Shown: piece by piece, positions 1-9,326 of the stretch
Layout of the letters: each line of letters begins with the position of its first letter
Position numbering within the stretch: the stretch's first letter is position 1
Assembly (NCBI GenBank): GCA_963776665.1
Contig: CAVZNQ010000013.1
Span: 248,001 to 312,000, forward strand
Direction of reading: 5' to 3'
Origin: Roseiarcus sp963776665
Lineage (GTDB): Bacteria; Pseudomonadota; Alphaproteobacteria; Rhizobiales; Beijerinckiaceae
DNA: 64,000 nt
The notes under the pieces: model-generated
Told to the model about the DNA's origin: nothing
The model's database searches: none
Seen by the model: only the letters and a program-made list of their open reading frames with translations
Made by a program: the position numbers and the translations under genes

Positions 1-495
1 GATCGCGCTCACAAGCGGGTGGCCGATGCGCAAACTGCGCACGATAATGCTCAGACCCTCAGGCAGCTGGGCCGTGAAGCGATCAATCCGCCGCCGACGA
101 ACGATTGACAAATAGACAACGACCATAATCGGGCCGGCGAGCGAACCCGCCGCCGCGGCTGCCCACAGATAGGAAAGGAACGGCGAGAGCGCCAAAGCAA
201 CCGCCGCGCCAAGCGAGACTGTCCAAAGGCCGAGCGCAGGCAAGGAAATTCTCAAGCCCGTCTGGGCGAGGAACTCGTTCAGACCCGCTAACCTCGGGTG
301 ATTGAGACTGGCAAGCCCCCGCTCCTCTCGGAGAATGCCGACAGGCCCGCCGCCCGCACGGCCATCGCTCAACGCCAGTCGCCGTTTTAGGGTCGCGCCA
401 CGGCGCTGCGCGCCGACCACCAGCGAATATAGAGCCTGGACGGCAAGAATGACCGCGGCGAACACGACACAATAAATGATCCAGGGGTCGCTCAT
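1..495 (-). CDS. tadB: TadB, Flp pilus inner-membrane platform protein (partial)
   Basis: Only the first 165 codons are in the window; the gene runs off the left edge. TadB is a GspF-like inner-membrane platform protein that works with TadC and the TadA ATPase to assemble Flp pili. The ATG at 495-493 lies 9 bp after the cpaF stop. Visible are an N-terminal membrane segment (residues about 4-22), a second hydrophobic hairpin (about 90-130), then LPEGLSIIVRSLRIGHPL, the hallmark at the start of the GspF domain in TadB proteins. The rest of that domain and tadC should lie outside. The identity is firm; the length is unknown. Confidence 0.9.
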   Translation of the reverse strand, partial: MSDPWIIYCVVFAAVILAVQALYSLVVGAQRRGATLKRRLALSDGRAGGGPVGILREERGLASLNHPRLAGLNEFLAQTGLRISLPALGLWTVSLGAAVALALSPFLSYLWAAAAAGSLAGPIMVVVYLSIVRRRRIDRFTAQLPEGLSIIVRSLRIGHPLVSAI

Positions 496-504
496 TGTCT
501 CGAC

Positions 505-1890
505 TCACAGGTTTCGAGCGGGGTCGAAGCAGCTCGACTGGACGTCGATGCCATATGCCTTGAGGTCAGAAAGAAAGCGCGGCCGAATTCCCGTCGACTT
601 GAAACTTCCGTGCAGCGTTCCCTTGTTGTCGGTGAAGTCCTTCACGAATTTGAAGATCTCATGCATCTGGATGACGTCGCCCTCCATGCCGGTGATCTCG
701 CTGACGCTGGTCAGGCGCCGTGCGCCGTCGGGAAGCCTCTGGACCTGGATCACGAGGGTTATCGCGGAGGCGATCTGGCTACGGATCGCGCTCAAGGTCA
801 TCGGCGTCCCCGCCATGCCGACCATTTGCTCGAGCCGCTTGAGCGCGTCACGAGGGGAATTGGCGTGAATTGTGGTCATCGACCCTTCGTGGCCAGTGTT
901 CATCGCCTGCAGCATGTCGAACGCCTCTTCGCCGCGGCACTCGCCGACAATGATGCGATCGGGGCGCATTCTCAGAGCGTTGCGAACAAGGTCGCGTTGT
1001 CGGACTTCGCCCTTTCCCTCGATGTTGGCGGGGCGGGTCTCCAACCGGCCGACGTGAGGCTGTTGGAGCTGCAGTTCCGCTGCATCTTCGATGGTGATGA
1101 GGCGTTCGCGATTCGGAATGAAATTCGATAGCGCGTTGAGCATCGTCGTCTTGCCGCTGCCGGTTCCTCCCGCGATGATCGTCGAAACCTTGCCGGCAAC
1201 CGCCGCCGCGAGAACCTCCGCCATGGCCGGCCGCAAGGTCCCGACCTCAATCAGCCGGTTCATGTCAAGGGCGCGCTCAGCGAACTTGCGAATCGAAACC
1301 AGCGGTCCATCAATGGCGATCGGCCGCACAGCGACATTGACGCGTGAGCCGTCGCGCAACCGAGCATCGACCATGGGCGACAATTCGTCGACCCGACGCC
1401 CGATAGCCGAGACGATTCGGTTGATGATGCGCAGCAGATGCGCTTCATCCTTGAAATGGACCTTGGTCTCCTGCAGCTGGCCGAACCTCTCAATGTAACA
1501 ACGCTTGTGCGTATTGATGAGAATGTCGGTGACCGTCGGGTCCTTCAGCAACGGCTCGATAGGACCATAGCCGGTCATCTCGGCTATGATCTCGCCGGAG
1601 AAAATGTCGAGTTCCCTCTGATTGAGGGACAGACTTTCTCGGCGAACGTGGTCGGCGACATAGGTTCGAACCTGCTTCGCCAATTCATCGGAGGGCATCT
1701 TTTCCAGCGCCGTCAAATTGAATTCGTCGATGATGCGCTCGTGCAGTTTCAGTTTTTCGTCGAGCAGTCCTGGCCGGCGGGCGATCAAATCGGCATAGAA
1801 ATTGTCCTCGCGCGCCGGCGGCGTCTCTGAAGCCGTATCGCGGACCGTGCGATCGCCCTCGCCTGCGTTCTTGCTGCTAAGAAATCCCAT
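505..1890 (-). CDS. cpaF: TadA/CpaF secretion ATPase of the Flp pilus
   Basis: Hexameric PilT/VirB11-type ATPase that powers Flp pilin assembly from the cytoplasmic face of the inner membrane. The product has 461 residues starting MGFLSSKNAG; about 30 disordered residues precede the family N-domain. The Walker A motif GGTGSGKTT is at residues 241-249, followed by RPDRIIVGECRGEEAFDML (Walker B and Asp/His box region) and TTIHANSPRDALKRLE. An ATG at 1890 is preferred over longer readings because the upstream extension is low complexity and would invade tadZ. It sits 59 bp after tadZ and 9 bp before tadB, so these are clearly co-transcribed. Confidence 0.95.
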   Translation of the reverse strand: MGFLSSKNAGEGDRTVRDTASETPPAREDNFYADLIARRPGLLDEKLKLHERIIDEFNLTALEKMPSDELAKQVRTYVADHVRRESLSLNQRELDIFSGEIIAEMTGYGPIEPLLKDPTVTDILINTHKRCYIERFGQLQETKVHFKDEAHLLRIINRIVSAIGRRVDELSPMVDARLRDGSRVNVAVRPIAIDGPLVSIRKFAERALDMNRLIEVGTLRPAMAEVLAAAVAGKVSTIIAGGTGSGKTTMLNALSNFIPNRERLITIEDAAELQLQQPHVGRLETRPANIEGKGEVRQRDLVRNALRMRPDRIIVGECRGEEAFDMLQAMNTGHEGSMTTIHANSPRDALKRLEQMVGMAGTPMTLSAIRSQIASAITLVIQVQRLPDGARRLTSVSEITGMEGDVIQMHEIFKFVKDFTDNKGTLHGSFKSTGIRPRFLSDLKAYGIDVQSSCFDPARNL

Positions 1891-1949
1891 GGCCGCTTTC
1901 CGATCGACTGACAGATCACTTTTGACCGCCGCCCTCAGGCGTTGTGGCG

Positions 1950-3107
1950 CTAGACTCTTCTTGGCGCGGCTGATTTCAACGCCACGCAATAATCCGCTAT
2001 CGCCGCGATGTCCTTGACCGCCTTGTCGGACGGATAGGCCATGGTCATCGGCGTTCCGAGGTTCACGCACTCGAGCGCGACGCGGGCGTCTCTCACGAAC
2101 AAGCGTCTTTCGTCGCCAAGAATTCGCGCCACGTGGTCCGCGCGCGCCACCTTGCCCAACAAGCTGAAGTCGCAACGGTTGACTACCGCCCGTTTGTCGG
2201 CAGTGACCAGCGGCTCCGCCCGCAGGGCGCGAAGCGTCTCCTCGATTTGTCGCAAGCCTGGAATGGTATTGAGTCCGGTGACGAGAATCCCCTTCGACGC
2301 CGCGAGCAGCGGGATTGTCCACGAATGCACCGAGAGCGGCAGATCGATGACAATGTAATCGTATCGATGAGCCATGCGATCGAACAACGCGGACAGCGCC
2401 TCGATCTCGAGGTCGCGGCTGTGAAACCGGCTGCGGCTCGCGGCAAAGACGTCGAGCCCGCTCGCGTGGCGGCTGATGAACGCGCTCAGCAATTGGTCGT
2501 CGAGACGCGCTGGCGCACCGACGATCTCGTCGAATTGAAACTTGGGCGCAATGTCGAGGTAGTCGCACACGTGGCTCGACTGGAAATCAAGATCCACGAG
2601 CGCGACCCTGACGTCCTTTGTCGACTTGTTCCTGACCAGATGGACGGCGGTTTCGATTGCAAGCGTAGAATTGCCAACTCCCCCCGCGCTGGGAACAAAC
2701 GAGACAACGACCGGCAACTCAGCTGCGTTGTCGTTTCTCGCGGGCGCGCCGACGCGCCCTACAATTTCGAGAATTTCGTGCTCAAGTCCAGCGTCGGCCA
2801 CCCAGTCAGCGTTTCCGGACTGAATAAGTCGCTTGTAGTCGCCGGCGGAAATATCGCCGCCGACGACAATGAAGAATATGTTTCGTGAGCCCCGGCTGGC
2901 AGCGTCGATCAGTTTCTGGACCTTTCCAATCTCAGGCGCGGCGGCGACGAGGACGACGGTGGGACGTTGCGCGCCATCGTTCGATATTTGATCAATGTCT
3001 TCGAGATTCGGAACCCGCTTGAGATGTGGAATCGTCGATTTCAGTTTCGCTTCGATTTCATCAATTCTTTTCCCGTCGTCGCTTCCTTGCATAAGATAGA
3101 TGGCCAT
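1950..3107 (-). CDS. cpaE: TadZ/CpaE, ParA-like pilus localisation ATPase
   Basis: A 385-residue protein of the TadZ/CpaE family, which places the Tad machine at the cell pole. Residues about 1-120 form a receiver-like region, and the MinD/ParA domain starts near residue 132. Its phosphate-binding loop reads PSAGGVGNST (139-148), so both lysines of the usual KGGVGKT loop are replaced (by Ala and Asn). This atypical Walker A is common in TadZ proteins and means nucleotide hydrolysis may be weak or absent. It lies 166 bp after the tadG-like gene, in the same orientation. Confidence 0.92.
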   Translation of the reverse strand: MAIYLMQGSDDGKRIDEIEAKLKSTIPHLKRVPNLEDIDQISNDGAQRPTVVLVAAAPEIGKVQKLIDAASRGSRNIFFIVVGGDISAGDYKRLIQSGNADWVADAGLEHEILEIVGRVGAPARNDNAAELPVVVSFVPSAGGVGNSTLAIETAVHLVRNKSTKDVRVALVDLDFQSSHVCDYLDIAPKFQFDEIVGAPARLDDQLLSAFISRHASGLDVFAASRSRFHSRDLEIEALSALFDRMAHRYDYIVIDLPLSVHSWTIPLLAASKGILVTGLNTIPGLRQIEETLRALRAEPLVTADKRAVVNRCDFSLLGKVARADHVARILGDERRLFVRDARVALECVNLGTPMTMAYPSDKAVKDIAAIADYCVALKSAAPRRV

Positions 3108-3273
3108 CGCTTCACCGTCCCAATTCCGGCGAGGCGCCTGAGGGCGAGATGACGAATCGGAAAATCATGACCGAGCGAATCGGGCGCGCGAGAGCCGGGA
3201 TTGGGCAAACGGTTGGATCTCTCTCTTCTCGGCGGATCGTGTGAGGCATGCGCTCCTTCCGATCGATCTCAAG

Positions 3274-5182
3274 CTAGCGGTAGAGTTGGACGAGATTGAA
3301 GATCTTAACCTTGTCGGCAGAGCTCACCAACCCGGTGATTTCGCCATAGAGATAGCCGTCACTCAGCGCGCTGTACGGCTGGGTCATGAAGAACTTGCCA
3401 AAGGCGGCCACCGGCGTCTCGGAGGACGCGCCAGCGCCGGCGATATTGCCGAGAGCAGTTTGAGCGAGGCAATTGATGATTGGTGCGATCAGGTTGCGCC
3501 GATCAATGCCGCCCGTGGTCGTGTCAACGCCGCTGACGCCGTTCGCGCTGGCGCAAAACGGAGCGCCGCTCTCGGTCTGGAAGTTGCCTGGTGGGTTTGT
3601 GGCCCCCTGCAGATCCGATTGGCCATTGCTCGCCCAGCCATTCCTGCCGGACCAATCGGCGATCCCTCCCACACCTGTTCCCTGGGCGATTTCATAGCGG
3701 TAGACCTGATAGCGGCTCACCGTTGTTTGCTCAGGCGTTCCGCACACGCCGCCGAGCGCAATCCCGACGACCGACGCAGACGGGCCATGCGGATGATTGA
3801 TGGCCCAATAGTCGGCGCAATCCCACTCGCCGTTGCCCTCGGCGCCGCCGAGGTTCGGAAACGAGACGTCCTCGGGCAGACCACTGGTCGTCCATTCGAC
3901 GGTCAAGTCATCCGAAGCTTGGGTCCCGCTGGCTGGGGCGGAGAGCGTAATGGTCGAATCGCCGGAACCGGAGACGACGGCGGGACTGCTGGAAGTGCTC
4001 GCGATGGCGCCCGCAGCGTCGACGACTGGCTCCCCGGTCGTGACGCCGGCCGTGCTCGCGACATCGGTCAGGGCGTTGGAATCCTTAGTGACCGTGCCGA
4101 CGGTTCTATCTGAAGGGTAGGTATAATACTCCCCCGAGGCGCTGGCCGGCGCCGCGGCGCACCAGTCGACTCCTTTCGCCTTGTGTCCCGGCAGATAACC
4201 CTTCCGTACATTGACCGACGGCGGATCGGCGTTGGACGGGGCGAGCGCCGGGTGCTGACTGTAGATGTCAAACCGGGCGTCCAGATATGGCTCGACGGCG
4301 TTCGTGTTCCCGACTGCAAGGCTGACGCCGACGTCGCTGTAACAGGCGCCGGTCACGCCAGCGATATTGGCGGCCATGCAAGCCGAATCCTTGCAGCCGT
4401 CGGCGGTATTCAGCCAGCCGAAGTGACCGGGGCCGACACCCTTTCGATTGAGCTTGAGTTGGCGCCGAAGGATCGCGGGATTGTCGAACGCTGCGTAGAG
4501 GGCCGCCGTCGCTTGCCCGTCGGTCATCGATCCCGAGGGCGCCTCGTAGGGGTTGCAGACGAAGATGGGCGTGACCGAACAGACGCTGGTTCCGGCAAAA
4601 CCCGCCACCGCCTCTGCGCCGACTGCGAACGCGTTGGTTCGAATATTGGCCAAGAATGTCGCCGGAAGAATGGTTGACCAGGTCTGCGGGGTGACTTTGA
4701 CGCCAACGTATTTCGCGTCGGAATCCCCGCCCGCCGCGGTGCCGCCAATCCCTTCGCTCGCGGCCGAGAGGCTGGAATAGAAGGCGTAGGTGTAGCCAAG
4801 CGCCGGCGAAGACCCAACGCCGAAGATCGTGTTCGCGGACTTCGTCGATCCATAGGCGTTCGCCATCGCGGAGATTGCGCGCGAACTCAGCCCCTGCTTC
4901 CTTGTTGAGCTCGCGAGCGCCGGCGAGCGCGAGGCTGTCCGCCGCCGCCTGCATCTGCGTCTGCAAGCTCATCCGGCGCGAGCCGTCGAGAGCCAGGAGG
5001 GCAAAGCCGACCAGAACCGGCAACATGACGGCTACATAGGGCGCCATCAAACCATTCGTGTCGCGCCACAACGCGGTCGCGCGCTGCGCCAGGGCATCCG
5101 GAGCTTTCATCGCCATCGGCCGAGACGCGGCGGACCGCTCGGTTGCTTGCTGAAGCCGGAGGGTACGGTTTGGGTCCGCCAT
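3274..5182 (-). CDS. TadG-like pilus-assembly protein, interrupted by a frameshift
   Basis: Two reading frames together make one TadG-type protein of about 635 residues. The first (from the ATG at 5182) holds the N-terminal Tad region: a membrane segment in LMAPYVAVMLPVLVGFALLA and the ALAGARELNKEAG motif typical of TadG/TadE proteins. The second carries the secreted, Ser/Thr/Gly-rich, Cys-containing remainder. The frames join if one base is removed from a run of four G (C at 4891-4894 on the + strand), giving ELNKEAGLSSRAISAMANAY. No von Willebrand domain is visible. Without the correction the protein would be a 100-residue stub followed by a separate open frame. Whether the indel is real or a base-calling error cannot be told here. 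Confidence 0.8.
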
Positions 5183-5209
5183 CTCGATACTGCCCGCGTT
5201 TCGATGGCG

Positions 5210-5884
5210 CTAATTCGCCGCTGAGGCTGACATGGCTTCCCCCGTTATGGTTGTCGTGACCTGCGGTATCTCGATGGTTGCAAAGGGAAGGAAGAAGAAC
5301 TTGAACGGCAGTTTGGTCTTCGACGAGGCGGCGTTGAGCGACACCGCAATCGTTGGAACGGGCCCCGGAGTTCGACCCGCGTAGCCAAGTCCTGTCTGCG
5401 CGTAAACGACGGTGACATATTGCGGAGTGATCGGCGGATCAATATTGCACATGCCCGCGAAATACCCGGAGGCTGGGGGCGCACAAGTCTCTTTCCCGGC
5501 TCGTCCGTAGACGATAAGCCCCATTGCGGCCGCCGAATACGCGCCGAGCCCGTCACACGCGCCGCTCACGCAAGAGCAAGCCGCCGCGCCTCCGTCACAG
5601 GAGACTGTGAAGTCGGGCATCGGGCTTCCCGAAGCGACGCTCGAACTCAGGACATTGCGTGGAATTAAGTCGAGGCCAGAGGCCACCGGATCGGACACCG
5701 CGGCGATGCGCGCGCCAATCTCGACTGCCTTGGCGGCCGCGTTCCACTGATAGAAGGCGTTCATAAAGTCGACCCCGCCGAAAAGCAATGTGATCAGGAT
5801 CGGGAAGATAATCGCGACTTCGACCAGCGGGCCGCCGTCCTCATCTCGAATAAGCCGCGCGACGAACGAGAACATGATGATCAA
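5210..5884 (-). CDS. TadE/TadF-like pseudopilin
   Basis: A 224-residue minor pseudopilin of the Tad pilus. The N-terminus carries the TadE signature: a short basic start (FVARLIRDEDGG), a glycine before the cleavage position, then PLVEVAIIFPILITLLFGGV with the conserved acidic residue early in the hydrophobic stretch. Such proteins are processed by the prepilin peptidase (encoded here at 10231-10704) and are needed for pilus assembly. The rest is a periplasmic domain with a Cys-rich loop (CDGGAAACSCVSGACDG). It starts inside the preceding tadE-like gene with a 4-bp ATGA overlap, which implies translational coupling. Confidence 0.85.
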   Translation of the reverse strand: MIIMFSFVARLIRDEDGGPLVEVAIIFPILITLLFGGVDFMNAFYQWNAAAKAVEIGARIAAVSDPVASGLDLIPRNVLSSSVASGSPMPDFTVSCDGGAAACSCVSGACDGLGAYSAAAMGLIVYGRAGKETCAPPASGYFAGMCNIDPPITPQYVTVVYAQTGLGYAGRTPGPVPTIAVSLNAASSKTKLPFKFFFLPFATIEIPQVTTTITGEAMSASAAN

Positions 5885-6423
5885 CCCGGACCCAGGAATC
5901 GCTCCTGATGGGAAAAGGACAGCATCGGCGCCTTCAAACCCAGATCGGAGAACAGCCCGAGCGAAGGGTCGGTGAAGGTGGTGGCGACATCGATAATCGT
6001 CATGCTCGCCGCGCCGTCGGCGTACCGGCCATTGTCGAGCGCTGCGCTCGATAGGCAGCTAATTGTGACGTCGGCCGCCTTCCAACCGCTCACTCGCGCG
6101 GCGCCGCCGGCTGCTGGCTGAGCGGTCGTCGCAATGTTCGCCGCCTGTGTCGTGTAGAGAACGCCGTTCTGATCCTTCTGAGCGCAGGGATCGCTGTTGC
6201 CGTTGGTGAGTTCGATTCGGGTCATGTAGCGCGCGGCGTCGCGCAGACCCGTAACCACGAGCTGCTGATTGTAGAAATACCAGGAAAACTCGAACACGCC
6301 GAGAAAAAGGCTGACCAACATCGGGGTAATGATCGTCGCCTCGACGAGCGCGGACCCGTCGCAGTCGTCCCAGATGCTCCGAAGCCCGGGCGACGCCATC
6401 TTGGAAGCTGCGCTTCCGGTCAT
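5881..6423 (-). CDS. TadE-like pseudopilin
   Basis: A 180-residue second TadE-type pseudopilin. Residues about 18-45 hold the processing site and hydrophobic helix (DGSALVEATIITPMLVSLFL); the Glu at +5 of the mature helix is the family's conserved residue. The C-terminal part is a small periplasmic domain with two Cys (residues near 80 and 130). Its ATG overlaps the stop of the upstream lipoprotein gene by 4 bp, and its own stop overlaps the next tadE-like start by 4 bp, so three consecutive genes are translationally coupled. Confidence 0.85.
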   Translation of the reverse strand: MTGSAASKMASPGLRSIWDDCDGSALVEATIITPMLVSLFLGVFEFSWYFYNQQLVVTGLRDAARYMTRIELTNGNSDPCAQKDQNGVLYTTQAANIATTAQPAAGGAARVSGWKAADVTISCLSSAALDNGRYADGAASMTIIDVATTFTDPSLGLFSDLGLKAPMLSFSHQERFLGPG

Positions 6424-6851
6424 TGTTGTGGCGGCGTAGCCGAGGGCGGAGAATTCGCTATTCCGATCCCCGTCGAGGGGCCATTCGTTCCGCCCATTCC
6501 ACCTGCGCCGGCGTACGAGGACGCCTGGGCGCCGCTGTCACTCGCGCCGCCTTCATAGCGCTTGATGACGTTGACCATTCGCGCGCCGTCTGCTGGAATG
6601 TTGGTGTCGTTGGCGTACCGTGGCCAAGGCGTCGCGGTTTGAAGGGCGGTATTCGCGGCCAGGGAGTCCCCTCCCGTTGTGGCGACCATGATGTTCCGCT
6701 GTTGATATTCGGCGAACGGAGCATCGAAGGCCTGCGTGGATGCGCAGCCGGAAACCACCGCCGGCAGGCCCAAAGCCAAGATCGCGAGAGCGCTGCGGGT
6801 AACGCAGCGCTCGACGGTTGCTGGCGTTTTTGATCGAACCCGCGTCGCCAT
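6420..6851 (-). CDS. Small lipoprotein of the tad locus
   Basis: A 143-residue protein with a basic N-terminus, a hydrophobic stretch and a lipobox (LPAVVSGC), so it is a probable outer-membrane lipoprotein. The mature part includes TATPWPRYANDTNIPADGAR and VIKRYEGG, which I associate with short proteins that follow cpaC in other Hyphomicrobiales tad operons, then a Gly/Ser/Pro-rich tail. The slot after cpaC is where the lipoprotein CpaD is usually found, but this protein is shorter than CpaD and I do not see CpaD motifs. The ATG shares its A with the cpaC stop (TGATG). Confidence 0.7.
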   Translation of the reverse strand: MATRVRSKTPATVERCVTRSALAILALGLPAVVSGCASTQAFDAPFAEYQQRNIMVATTGGDSLAANTALQTATPWPRYANDTNIPADGARMVNVIKRYEGGASDSGAQASSYAGAGGMGGTNGPSTGIGIANSPPSATPPQQ

Positions 6852-8311
6852 CACTGGGCGCCGAGGATGTGACCGTACGGTCCTTGCAGGCCCCCGCCGC
6901 TCGTCACATAGTCGGTATACCTCTTCTGGCGCTCGGTATCGCCCATCAGGAACAGGTCGACGTCGTTGGCCTGAAGCGAAGTGTCGAACGGCGTCGCCAG
7001 ATGCTGCCCCGGACCCACCGGCCGGACGAGATGCGGCGAGACGATGATGACAAGATCCGTCTGGTTCTTCTGGAAGTCGGTGGAGCGAAAGAGCGCGCCG
7101 AGGATCGGCACATTGCCGAGCCACGGCAACTGGTTGATGCTGTCTGAGGATTGCGCCTGAAGCAGGCCGGCGATGGCGAAGCTTTGTCCGTCACGCAGCT
7201 CGACTGCCGTATGCGCCTTGCGTTCGATCAACGACGGGACAGTGGTGCCGTTTATGTTGAGGCTATTGGCCGTATTGACCTCGGTCACCGACGGGTTCAG
7301 CTGCAAATTGATAATGCCGTTGTTCAGGACCGTGGGGGTGAAATCCAGCCCCACGCCGAACTGCTTCCATTCGATCGAGACGTTCGGCGTATAGTTGACC
7401 CCAACCCCCAGCGTGCCGTTGGTTGCGTTCGTGCCCTGCACGACCGGTATGGGAATCTCGCCGCCGGCGAGAAACGTGGCTTTCTCTCCCGACAGCGCGA
7501 CGAGATCGGGTTCAGCCAGGCTCTTGACGAGGCCCTTCTCCTCAAGCGCGGAAAGGAGAGCGTTGATGCTGACGCCATGCGAATTGACCACGTTCGCCAG
7601 CAACACCCCGAACGACGTGGCCGTCGAGCCAGATCCGGGGAACACGCCGCTGTTGTTCGCGGCTGTCGTCGACTGCGAACCAAGTCCGGTCGCAAAAGCC
7701 ACGCCACGGGCTTTGCCGAACCAGCTGATGCCAAGATCGCGCCCGGCATTGCGGTCGACTTCGAGAATGCGCACCTTCAGCATCACTTGCTGCGAGGGCG
7801 AGACCTTCATCGCGTCAATGACCGGCGCGTCCGGGGAGAGGCCTTTCGCGACCTCTACGGCGCGGGCGGCCGCCAAAGCGTCGGTCGCCTCGCCGCTGAG
7901 AACAACCTCGCCGTTCGCGCTGGTGACATTGATGTCCCTGCCGCCGGTGCTGGCGACGATCTTGTTTTGCAAGGAGCTGGTGTCGGGCGCCACCTCGAGG
8001 TCGATGACCGACACCAGATGTCGTTGCTGATCAAATACAGAAATATTTGTCGCGCCGACCTTTTTCCCCTGGACGTAAAGCATCGATTCCGTGATCGGCA
8101 AAACGTCGGCGATCTCGGGCGCTCCAATGACCGCCGTCGAGAACGGACCCGAAAAACAAAGCGTACGCGATTTATAGAGCGTCACTTTGATGGCGCTCAC
8201 CTGCTGCCTTACCGCGTGGCATGGGCCGCCCCTTTCCGCCAAGACTGGACTTATGATTCCCGACAGGCCAACGCTAATCGCCGCTGCGCCCGCGACCTTG
8301 AATTTTCCCAT
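6851..8311 (-). CDS. cpaC: CpaC/RcpA outer-membrane secretin of the Flp pilus
   Basis: Forms the outer-membrane channel for the Flp pilus. The product has 486 residues from the ATG at 8311, chosen because it is preceded by a good ribosome-binding site (GGGGAG, 8-9 bp upstream) and begins a clean signal peptide (MGKFKVAGAAAISVGLSG); a GTG at 8398 would add 29 uncharacteristic residues. Residues about 50-120 resemble the BON-type N-terminal domain (VLPITESMLYVQGKKVGATN). The secretin domain includes the VPIL-type core in PWLGNVPILGALFRS and ends with the LVIIVSPHLVRPV strand. It follows cpaB and is coupled to the lipoprotein gene. Confidence 0.93.
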   Translation of the reverse strand: MGKFKVAGAAAISVGLSGIISPVLAERGGPCHAVRQQVSAIKVTLYKSRTLCFSGPFSTAVIGAPEIADVLPITESMLYVQGKKVGATNISVFDQQRHLVSVIDLEVAPDTSSLQNKIVASTGGRDINVTSANGEVVLSGEATDALAAARAVEVAKGLSPDAPVIDAMKVSPSQQVMLKVRILEVDRNAGRDLGISWFGKARGVAFATGLGSQSTTAANNSGVFPGSGSTATSFGVLLANVVNSHGVSINALLSALEEKGLVKSLAEPDLVALSGEKATFLAGGEIPIPVVQGTNATNGTLGVGVNYTPNVSIEWKQFGVGLDFTPTVLNNGIINLQLNPSVTEVNTANSLNINGTTVPSLIERKAHTAVELRDGQSFAIAGLLQAQSSDSINQLPWLGNVPILGALFRSTDFQKNQTDLVIIVSPHLVRPVGPGQHLATPFDTSLQANDVDLFLMGDTERQKRYTDYVTSGGGLQGPYGHILGAQ

Positions 8312-8405
8312 CCAACCCTGGCTCCCCGTCCGAGCGATCCATTCCTCGCCGCCCTCTTCTGCGCGCGCCAGAGGGCGTCCTCCGCTATCCCAACTCACGG
8401 TCGGT

Positions 8406-9326
8406 TCATCTCGACTCCCGCGGCACTTCGTATTGTTCGCTCTTTACAGACCTCACGACGGTGATCTTTCGGGTGGCCGGCTCTTCGGTCAAAGGCGACG
8501 GGGGCGAGCGGACGGCGGGGGGAGGTTGCGGCAGCACGTAAGACGCCTCTGACAGCGTGGGGGGGGGCGGCGGCATTGGGTTTTGTACCGCCTCCGGCGC
8601 TGGGGGCGTGTCGCTCCCGAAGAGGTCGCGATCGGTGACTTTTGCTTCGGGAGCCGTCGCTGTTTCTGCCGGCTGCCGCAAAATCAGCGATAGCTTGCCG
8701 ACATTGGCCGCAAGCAAGATCCTCAATGCCTGCTCCGGATTCACCTCGACCGTGACCGCCTTTGCCACGGTGGGGCGCTCCTGGCGCTCGCCGGCCATTT
8801 GATCGATCGCCAGTACCTTCACGTGCTGCAATATCACTTCGGCGAAATCCTGCGGACCACTGCTGTTGTTGGTTCGCGTCAGGACGACGTCGACAAAGTC
8901 GCCAGGAAAGATGAATCCGGCCACCCCGCGAACGTCATCGACGGCGACGGTCACCGCGCGTTCGCCCTTCTCTATCGCGGTAGACAACGAAGCTCTCTGG
9001 TTCGGCTCGCTCACTTTCGACGCGATAATCGGCTCATCGCCGACAAACGGGGAGATGACGATCCGCCTCCCGTCCTTGGCTAGCTCGGCAAAATTGGCGA
9101 ACGCGCCTTGCGGCCTCGACCTCGCCGGCCAAGCGACCTCTCTCACATCGTCCGCGCCGATCGGAACTCCGAACGCAAGCGCTCGGCTCGCAATGAGGAG
9201 CGACGCTGTCCGATCAGTATCCGCGCGTTCGGAATGGCTCTGCAACCAGCTTCGTGCAAGAAACGCCGCCAGAGCGCCAAGCACAATCGCGACCATCAGG
9301 ACGGCGAGATTTGTGCTTCTACGCAT
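8406..9326 (-). CDS. cpaB: CpaB/RcpC pilus assembly protein
   Basis: A 306-residue periplasmic, membrane-anchored protein of the Tad machine, thought to work with the secretin. It has one N-terminal membrane helix (residues about 5-24), an SAF/AFP-like domain (LIASRALAFGVPIGADDVRE) and the RcpC/CpaB core KGERAVTVAVDDVRGVAGFI followed by PGDFVDVVLTR. The C-terminus is a proline-rich tail. This is the first gene of the minus-strand tad operon, facing the divergent flp gene across a long control region, so the operon promoter should lie just above 9326. Confidence 0.93.
   Translation of the reverse strand: MRRSTNLAVLMVAIVLGALAAFLARSWLQSHSERADTDRTASLLIASRALAFGVPIGADDVREVAWPARSRPQGAFANFAELAKDGRRIVISPFVGDEPIIASKVSEPNQRASLSTAIEKGERAVTVAVDDVRGVAGFIFPGDFVDVVLTRTNNSSGPQDFAEVILQHVKVLAIDQMAGERQERPTVAKAVTVEVNPEQALRILLAANVGKLSLILRQPAETATAPEAKVTDRDLFGSDTPPAPEAVQNPMPPPPPTLSEASYVLPQPPPAVRSPPSPLTEEPATRKITVVRSVKSEQYEVPRESR

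Noticed and set aside
7151..8464. 437-codon plus-strand open frame opposite cpaC
   Set aside because: Shadow of the secretin gene, whose own motifs are clear.
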